A stretch of DNA of 64,000 nt from Cheiracanthium punctorium. Taxonomy: Eukaryota; Arthropoda; Arachnida; Araneae; Cheiracanthiidae. Made by a program: the position numbers and the translations under genes. The stretch lies in the NCBI GenBank assembly GCA_038373885.1, contig JAWZYV010013174.1, forward strand, positions 1,054,001-1,118,000, written 5' to 3'. Each line of letters starts with the position of its first letter. Position 1 is the first letter of the stretch. Below the pieces are notes generated by a model. It searched no databases, was not told where the DNA came from, and was given only the letters and a program-made list of their open reading frames with translations. Below are positions 56,050-64,000 of this stretch, one piece after another.

Positions 56050-59000
56050 TTTTAGCTACATTAGTTTGACATCGTGATATTCAAAAGTACACGATTGAAA
56101 CTGGCAGTTTTAATATCTAAAATGCTTATAAAATAAATAAATAAATAAGTCAAAATGGTAATAATAATAACAATACTAAAAATATCAGTTAAACTATTTT
56201 TTTTTTTATAAATCATTTCAACTGAAAAATATTTTTAACTTATACATTTATACCGTAAAAAATCCCAAAGTTTAGAAATAAAATATCAAACAGCTTTTAA
56301 AATATCTAAGCCTCAACTAAATTAGCCTAATTTTGTTCGGCGATATTTAGTGCGCTAAATTAACTAATTTATGAACCTCGTTACTGGGATAATGAAGCTA
56401 ATTGTGACTGAAGAAAACTCTAATTTGAGAATTAAAAAACAGGATTTGTATTCCCCCATTACGAATCAAGGAATTGCATTTATTTTGTTTGAAACTTATT
56501 TTCTCTTTCATGAACAATTCAAATTAAAATGATTACGAAATTTCAACACTTTCAAATTTAAAGATCTGAATTGTATGGCAAAACACATATACATCACAAT
56601 TATTATCTAGAATTTAATCACACAATTATTATCTAGAATTATTGCTTGATACAAAAACAGGTTTTCTGCGAGTACCTTTGCCTTTTCATATCAATGCGTC
56701 AAGAAAAATACAGTTAGCTCTATGAGATTGGGGACAATTTAAGACTTCTTATAATGATGGTCTCACTCAGTAATAATTTCCGGTGCATTTCTGGTTGATG
56801 CTGTAACTAGAATAGTAATGCCTAGGGATGATAAATATTAACAGTAATAATATATAGGTTAAAATAAAAGAAAACCATGCTATGAAAACGAAAAAGTGTA
56901 ATTTATTTTCTAAAACAGTGCTGTAATCACAGATTACTTGGCTCTGCCTGGCATAGATTTTTCATCTGTGTTTAATTAAAGCTTCGAAATTATTAGCGCA
57001 ATGGCAAACCAAGAAGAGTAGGAGATAGGCGATTAGGTCATGACCACCTCTGCTCTGAAAACACTTAAATCTACATTTCTGCCCATTTTTTAGAGTTCAA
57101 CCCACTACTGAGTCCATGGTTAACCTGTTTGCTCTCCTCACTGAAAAGGTGAAACGCTAAGCCTTCACGTGGGTAGAGTGTCAACAGAGAATATTCTTTG
57201 TCTTGAATCAGTTGCTCTTTCCAACCAACCTACGGAGCAATTTAGCGAGATTATATGCTGAGTCTCAGATTTAACTACCACAGTTGCAGTGGTTTTGCAG
57301 TGGTTTTTAATTAGTTTGACTCTAATTTGATACGGAGACCGAATCCATAGCAAATGCGCCTTCGTGGCTCTTATTTTAATTTATTTGGCCAATTTAAAAA
57401 AATAAGCATAATACAGAAAATGCTTTTTCTGGCAGGAGGATTTCTGTTCTGGAAAGCCCCATACCCACCCCGACCTCTACACCAGTCACACCATCTACAC
57501 CATAATCACACCAGTAAAGTTGTTAAAATAACTAGAGCGAATGGCAGATTTTTATAATGGTAGAGGAGACCTGAAGCCCACAGGCACAAATTACTGTAAA
57601 TAATAAGGATTGAAAATATAAATTGAAAATTATCACTAATATGCGCCGTTTGCTGGTTTTACACCATTCAACTTAGAAATTCCATTTCTGTGCTTGCATC
57701 CGCTTTGTCATTTGGCTCAGTGCCTCACCAACCACCTTAAAAGACTAGATCATAACATGTCACATCGTTGCGTGGTCTAGACCCCTTCGTTACGTGACAG
57801 AAACAGTTTCTTTGTGGTTTGTGTTTTCTGGGTATGCGAACTTGGATTTTGCAAAATCAGCTTGTAAAACGCGCGGCTTTATCATTTTCTTATTTAAGGG
57901 GCAAAGTAACACCCCAGAGCTAAGGTAATCAGTATTTGCGGTTCTAAAGAAACTACTGATACCAAATTTGTCGATCAGAATTGCTGAGAAATGTTAGTAG
58001 AATTGTGATCATGTTCATGAATAACTATAGAAAAGCGAATGCAGAGAAAAAAAAATATTAATTTTATAAGAAATGTCAGTCTACACGAAAGTAATTTCAA
58101 TCTGTGCGGATAAAAACCTATTAAACAAATGCAAACATGATTTATAAGTTATTTTATGAAACATCAATGAATCCTTTACAATAGTTCATTAAAACGTTGT
58201 TCCTTTAAAACCTTTCTACATATTAGTTCAAAACCTTGCATATAATTTTAACGATATAAAATTATAACTGTCACACTGTATGAGCTTTGAAATGTAGTAA
58301 TAATTTTAGTTAAGAGACAGAATTAAATATTTCATTATATTTATTTCTATGGTTCTTCGCGACAAAAATACTGAAGTAGTTTTTATTTTGATGTAAAATA
58401 AATTATGCTGTTTCTCCTAAAATAATTTTGATAAAAATAAATTACACTTATATTATAAGCTAAAAGTAGAGAAAATAAGCTGTCCTGATGTTCATGAGGG
58501 GGGGGGGGGATTTTACAAATTCTGGTGAAAATAAGATGCACTGATGTTCTTAAAATTATTTACCAGACAATAAAATACAGTGGTATCCATTTCCAGTACT
58601 TTCACCTTATAGTACAGTAGTATTCTCGAATTAAAAATAAATAAATTGTGCTGATGTTTAAAGAGACAATTCATGGTAGTAAAGAGTGTACGGAACTGAC
58701 AGTATTTACAAGCCAAGTTCAATGTTATTATGTAGGTAATTACTTTGTATTTTATATTTTTGTGATGATAAAATTCGGAACTTGATAGTATATTAATATT
58801 TTTTCATACATACATTAAACAAAATTTTATCTTACATATGCTAAAAAAAATGAGCTTTTATCTTCAGATTGAAGTTTGGCGAAGGTATCAAGATTCTATT
58901 ATGCTTTAAAATTTCGTCAACAAATCAGTGAAGGATTTCACAACAAAATGTAAGATAACATTATTTTCCTTTTTCCCCCCCCGTTAAAAAGTAATGATAT

Positions 59001-59380
59001 TACTTTTCTGAAAGTTAAATAAATAAACTTTAGTTACAGGCAACTGAAAATAATTTTATAAAACAGCACTTCAAATACAGTATTTGAATTGTTAAAAACT
59101 AAATTATGAGTTCTTGATTTTCTGTATCATTCGTTCAAGATAGCATCTATTATGAACCCAAAATCGAAGTAGAATGTGTTTTAAGCACCTAAAATGGATT
59201 TAATCTGTTGGTAGCAAACTCGTAAACTAATATCATCGAATAAACTAAAAACTCTTCCGTTCATCTGTGCAGTAATAAAAACAACTTTTCCAAAAGTCAT
59301 AGGTAAATGTGAGTGTAATTTCATAATTACACAATAATGACTTATTAAATCCTTGGCAAGAAAAAAAATCGTTGATAAGA
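56050..59380. other. AT-rich DNA, no gene recognised
   Basis: CACAATTATTATCTAGAATT is tandemly repeated at about 56596-56641. A patch at 57000-57560 is less AT-rich and contains CACCAGTCACACCATCTACA-type iterations (57480-57515) but no recognisable coding or repeat family. A poly-G tract lies at 58499-58510. Confidence 0.35.
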
Positions 59381-59384
59381 AGTG

Positions 59385-60060
59385 TTCCCCTCACTCCCCC
59401 ACCCCACTCCGTTGCTTATGATGGGCATTCATTAAACACAGCCACTTTACAAGATCACACCTGAATAATAATGGCAGAAAAAAAAAAAATACAAAAAAAA
59501 AAAAAAAAAAAACCTGCGAGACACACATAAACTTTGATACTCTTTTTCATTCTACCCTGCACCCTTACAAATAAAACGAAGGGCGGAATGAGCTCATTTA
59601 ACTGTCATCAATTAAACGAGCGGTTTAGTTTCCTAAAAGAGGGGGGCACCAAAACAAGGGGGGGCGCAGATACTCCGTATGCTAAAAGTGCCTGACGATA
59701 TTAACGGTCCCTCTGACCCCCTCCCCCCTTTTACACACGGGGGTGTTCATTAACAGCCACAGAAGGCAAGACCACTTGTTTCCATCTCCTCCCCCCCCCT
59801 CTCTCTCTCTCTTCTGGCCTTTTTGGATTCCAGAGCACTCCCGCATCTTCCAGACGTCAACTGCGAACGCCTCCGATGACAGGAAAGAGAAGGAAGGAAA
59901 AGCCTTTTCCTACTTTCCTACCATCCCCCCCGATCGTTGTAAAGCTTGATTAGCAGAAGGGAAGGAAAAGAGTGAAGGAGGAAGCCAGTTTGAGCGGAAG
60001 AGTGGGCTAAGTCGCTTTGTGGCGTTATTAGATGAAATATGTGTGAGAGATTCAGGTGAA
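59385..60060 (+). promoter_or_regulatory. GC-rich island, candidate regulatory region or 5' UTR exon
   Basis: Mixed GC-rich and C/T-rich sequence with poly-C, poly-G and CT runs. Two related blocks, GGGCATTCATTAAACACAGC (59422) and GGTGTTCATTAACAGCCAC (59742), lie about 320 bp apart, and CTGTCATCAATTAAACG at 59602 offers TALE/homeodomain-like cores. The last part (59780-60055) is purine-rich and ends CAG|GTGAAG, a plausible 5' splice site before a long AT-rich, poly-T-containing stretch, as in a non-coding first exon. No protein frame is recognised. A repeat origin cannot be excluded. Confidence 0.28.
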
Positions 60061-61235
60061 GGTATTTTTTTTCTTTTTTTTTTTTGGTTCTTTTCGATAT
60101 TTTTATTCCGTTTATGAATTCGGCGCAGTGATTTTCGCTAATAGGTAGGTTTTCAGGTTGTTTCGATGCTTCGACCTCTTCTGCTCTTTGATATTAGTTT
60201 AAAAAATTTTTAATCATTTGATGAGGTTTTTGATTTGAGGGAATTGCTTTGGAATAGCTTTCTGAACGAAAAGGAGAAAAAAAAATTTTGCCATTTCTAA
60301 CCTGTTCTTTTATTTGTGCTAATTAATACGTCGAGTAGTTTACACGTTTAAAAAGGGGTTTTGTGATCATAATTTTTCAAAGGGGATATTTTTTAAAATA
60401 AAATAAAAAGCATTGGTGAAAGGAACAAAAAAAAAATAGTAATAATATGTTTGTCTTATTTTCTCTATAACTATTAATTTTTTTGCGAATTTAAATCAAT
60501 ATATTGAACATTGCCCTTAGCTTCATTCAAATTTCCCCCCCCCCCCTTTTTTTTTGAAAGCTATTATGATCTTTTTTTCAGTATTTATAAGTCATTTAGC
60601 ATTTCTGAATATTAATTTCTTTCAAAACAGTTCTTTTATTGAATCACAGGAATTTGTTTTTAAGTTGTTAGATTGCGTTTGTTGAAGGGATTCATTCATA
60701 AAATTATGTTTTGTTTATTGGATCAAGTTTTACTTGCAGATGGTAATATTTCAATTTTCACTCAATTTATTCCATTATTCCTAGTACATTCATACTCTTC
60801 TTCACACTAATAATTCTTAATGCGTGTGGGGTGTTCCTTAACTTACTTTTGCCAGAGTCTGTTCGGTTTCTTCAAAAAGAAAATAAGTCACACGCAATAT
60901 TGCATTTATATCACAAATGTAGAAATTTTACCAAAAACTGTATTCGCATGATTATTTATTTAAAGTCTTTTTTAGCTTAAAACTAAAATTCCAAGTATGC
61001 CAATGCATGAAATCGTTTCTATTTCTGCAACACTATAATTACAAAGATATTACATTTTAAAAAAAGACTGGAACGTCGTACAGATTTTATCTATATTTTG
61101 CTTTTTTAATTATATGAACCATCGATTTTCAACGCAAATGTTTATAATGATGCTTTTAAAAAATAAAACCTTATATCTGCTTTATTCTTTAGGAAAAATC
61201 TAAAATCATGAATTTTTATAATCTCAAATTCTAAA

Positions 61236-61253
61236 ATAATAAGGATAATAATG

Positions 61254-61307
<54 letters not shown>

Positions 61308-61308
61308 T
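61236..61308. repeat. (AAT)n microsatellite
   Basis: About 24 AAT repeats, impure at the left end (GGATAATAATGAT), pure from about 61252. Confidence 0.95.
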
Positions 61309-61846
61309 ATGAAGTTCGTATCCATTTTCACTCAATTATAGTACGTCGTCTTAACTTATTTTTGTGGATATATGTCATATAAATACATATTTCTTGCAAC
61401 CGTTTTAGAATGCCGAATTTTACTTGGAACAAAATAATGATAAACATTAATAACAATATATACTTAGGTTAATTTTTAGTCAAGTGTTTAAAATTGTTCT
61501 GAGCATGATTTTTCTATTCGGCATAGGATATTTCTAATTAAAATGAAAACAGCAAAACAAAATAGCACGTTCTAAAATTTTTGTTATTCATAAAAAATTA
61601 AGAATCTGAAAAAGTCAGCTAAAAGGAAACTGAAAACCTGAAAATTATACAAAAATTAAATTTTGTGTCAAAAGCATACATTTCAATATTTTGTCTTTCT
61701 TATACTACTGCAAAAGAAAGTTCGGATGAAAATTATTGTAACTACTTCTAATTTCCTTCTCATTTAGAAAGATTTAAGAATACAATGCCCTCCTGAAGCA
61801 AAAACTAAATTCTCTAAAAAGGATACGAAGGTTTAACTTCACCTTT

Positions 61847-61886
61847 GTGACATGTCCACTTTTGGGGACAAAAATGGACATGTCAC
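61847..61886. repeat. 12-bp perfect hairpin, 16-nt loop
   Basis: GTGACATGTCCA (61847-61858) and TGGACATGTCAC (61875-61886) are exact complements; the stem itself contains the palindrome ACATGT. Confidence 0.85.
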
Positions 61887-63376
61887 CATTTTCTTATCTT
61901 TCTTACTCTAGTCAATTTTTTTAAAGATTGAAACAGGAATGCAAAAATCTTATTATTGCCCCACTTTTCTAATGGGAAAAAAATTAATGCAATGCACTCT
62001 AGTACTAACAAAGCAAAGTAATGATGTACTCCAGATTTAATACTTTGAGTTTACTTTTTAACAAAAGTTATGGAGTTAAGAAAAAATATTTCTACTCACA
62101 TTTAAAAGCAAATATTGCTACACATTGTATCTCAGACTCTCACAAAGATGCATAACGAAATCGCTTTTCAACAACATAAAATAATGCAGCTTTATTCTTT
62201 TTTTCCCAATTTAGCGCTTTCAAATTCAGTTGCAAGTAATATGTCTGGTACCCAAATCCACAGAACCCAGACAGACAACTATCAGGCACTTAAGCGTGTC
62301 GCAACTCCCTTTTAAAATCTATTAACCAGATCGCAGGGGAGAAGATAAAGCCTGCCTTATTATCCATTATTTTGAGCATGTCATCAGAGAGAGAGGTTTG
62401 TAAGAATTGAGATTCAAGAAGAGTTGTTTAGAGTGAAGTAGAACTTCTTTTTTCATGCACCAGTACATTTGTAGAATTAAGGCAACAAAAGATTAAAGAA
62501 AAAAAGAAGGGAAACTGTTGTCTCAACTGTTAGGTGTATTTGCTGATCAGTTATGTTAAAGATATGTTCTGCTATATAAGATTGAATTATTGTATTGATA
62601 GTTTGAGATTTAAGCGTATCAGATTGTAAAAAAACATTTGAAAATGCAAGTTTGAAAGATAAAAACTTTGTAAAAAGTAAAAATTAAAAGTAATTTACTT
62701 TTACTTTGTAAAAAGTAAAAGTAAAAAAAATAAAAACTTTGAAAAAAATATAGTAATCGAAGTTGAACATATGTTTGAAGCTTCTGTGTATTGGGAACAT
62801 AAATCTGATGAAAACATTCATTTTCAGAGGTATGGAAGCCATTTTTAAGTTTTGTTACTGCTTTGCGACTTCTATGCATCTTTTTTTTTTCTGGACTTGC
62901 AGATATTATTAAAGCAACTTATGAGCTTTACTACTTTATTGACGTGTGAATGTTTTATTTTTAAACTCTGAACTATACACAAAACCACATTTAATGTTGT
63001 TCCTTTATTTGAAAGTGATATTGTTAAGCAAGTGTTGAGCCTATAGTACTTAAACCCTACTTCAGTCTCTAAAATGATTACATAAATCTTCCATAGTTAG
63101 CAGCAGCTATTTTCATTCTACCGAATTAAACTCCAGTATTTTATGAAAGTACTTTTTTAAGAACAAAAATTATGGAAAAGGTTCATTCTATTCTAAAGGG
63201 AACGAAAAAAATTCAAAATTTATTTAGAAGTTTTTTTAAATATATAGACTTAGTTGCATACTAACTTAAGTTGTTTGACAACAGTGTAAATTTTACTGTG
63301 TTGACTTGAACATTGCATAGCTATGAACATTACTTATAGTTTACAGTACATATTTTAAATTAATTCTGACTAGTAA

Positions 63377-63742
63377 CGTAAGTGACCAATACTGTATAAC
63401 GTAAGTGACAAAATGCTAAATTTTTGCTGAGTCTATCGAAATCTCATTAAATAAATAAAAATGATTTTATTTCTCTGAGTAACTGTCTATCATATTTAAA
63501 ATTCGTGAATTTTAAACCTGAATAAGTTTCAGTTTAACAAAAACTTTTTTGTATGCGTAACGTGACCTTGACTTTTATTTTTTTCTCTATATGTATACGC
63601 ATTTACAAGTCCAAGACCAGAGTATATATAAGAGATTTGATCCATTATACTAAAATTTATCATAATATTCAACAATGAAGGTCACATAATCAACACATCG
63701 CATGTTAAATTAAAATACTGCCTAAATGTAACGTAAGTGACC
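63377..63742 (+). repeat. AACGTAAGTGAC motif, three copies
   Basis: AACGTAAGTGAC occurs at about 63376, 63400 and 63730 on the plus strand, with a related GTAACGTGACC at 63558. The first two are 24 bp apart. They may be subterminal iterations of an unseen element continuing beyond the window. Confidence 0.6.
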
Positions 63743-64000
63743 GTGGAATGACTCAAAAGTACTGCTGTTATGTTGGTATACATACAATGTTTTTTTTTTT
63801 CAATTTTTTTTCTATGCAATTGTACTGATATGCAGGTGTCTTATTTTTTAGCTTTGGCTACAAATTAATTTGATATATGTAGTAATTATGCTCAAAAAGC
63901 ACAATCATATTTGTTATTCATTTGAAATGGTACTGCTTAATTCTTTTCATGTGTAAATATTGACGCTTATGTACACCTTATCAAAGAAGTATTCGAACAT

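Larger units (their letters stand above)
60065..64000. other. AT-rich DNA with microsatellites, no gene recognised
   Basis: Contains a poly-C/poly-T junction (60535-60556), the (AAT)n tract at 61236-61308, a TTTTTACTTT/AAAGTAAAAA palindromic patch at 62660-62745, a 12-bp hairpin at 61847-61886 and three copies of AACGTAAGTGAC at the far right. No coding similarity. Confidence 0.4.

Noticed and set aside
1..64000. CRISPR arrays, operons, Shine-Dalgarno sites, rRNA genes
   Set aside because: None seen; the tandem repeats here have no regular spacer structure and the sequence is eukaryotic in character.

Overview
The window is AT-rich (roughly 70 percent A+T by eye) animal nuclear DNA with no complete protein-coding gene. 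The density and type of transposon relics (mariner, Tc1, pogo/Tigger, piggyBac, hAT-like, Helitron-like, foldback and Penelope-like pieces), the long homopolymers and microsatellites, and the lack of any long open frame suggest an arthropod intron or intergenic region. A chelicerate such as a spider or tick is my guess, from the overall feel of the repeats rather than from any diagnostic gene. Nothing bacterial, viral or organellar was seen.

Layout. 0-6 kb: two related copies of a repeat with a hammerhead-ribozyme-like core, a 666-bp internally deleted mariner with both terminal inverted repeats (TIRs), then a Helitron-like element on the minus strand with two 3' ends. 6.6-7.8 kb: an (ATT)n tract beside a foldback-type element whose arms are built from a CAAGCTTGA-like motif and which carries a tRNA-like SINE head. 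8.8-16.1 kb: MITE copies, a Tc1/mariner-type MITE, a piggyBac transposase C-terminal zinc-ribbon fragment, a hAT-like MITE, and a 44-codon THAP-domain fragment. 18.7-22.4 kb: two degenerate tandem arrays. 22.4-26 kb: a MITE with long inverted arms, then a 2.65-kb element with TIRs, a probable 6-bp target duplication and a decayed transposase. 28-33 kb: tandem repeats, a second tRNA-like head, a dead Tc1 transposase interrupted by a piggyBac-type MITE. 33.8-35.3 kb: a second foldback element. 39-46.4 kb: long-TIR MITEs with pogo-style ends and subterminal iterated motifs, plus palindromes. 44.2-50.9 kb: a cluster of five or six direct copies of an unclassified ~200-bp repeat, with a near-perfect 186-bp hairpin and the second piggyBac MITE copy. 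52.5-53.0 and 59.4-60.1 kb: two GC-richer islands, the best candidates for host regulatory DNA (one holds an RFX X-box-like site). 54-56 kb: a 172-bp tandem array, a pogo/Tigger transposase C-terminus, and a 104-bp insertion flanked by a perfect 13-bp direct repeat that contains a hammerhead-like core.

No genes here can be said to work together. All recognised coding pieces are broken transposase fragments, so any current activity would be in trans (MITE mobilisation, small-RNA production from hairpins) or in host regulatory sites inside the two GC-rich islands. Family names rest on motif recognition alone; no search was run.
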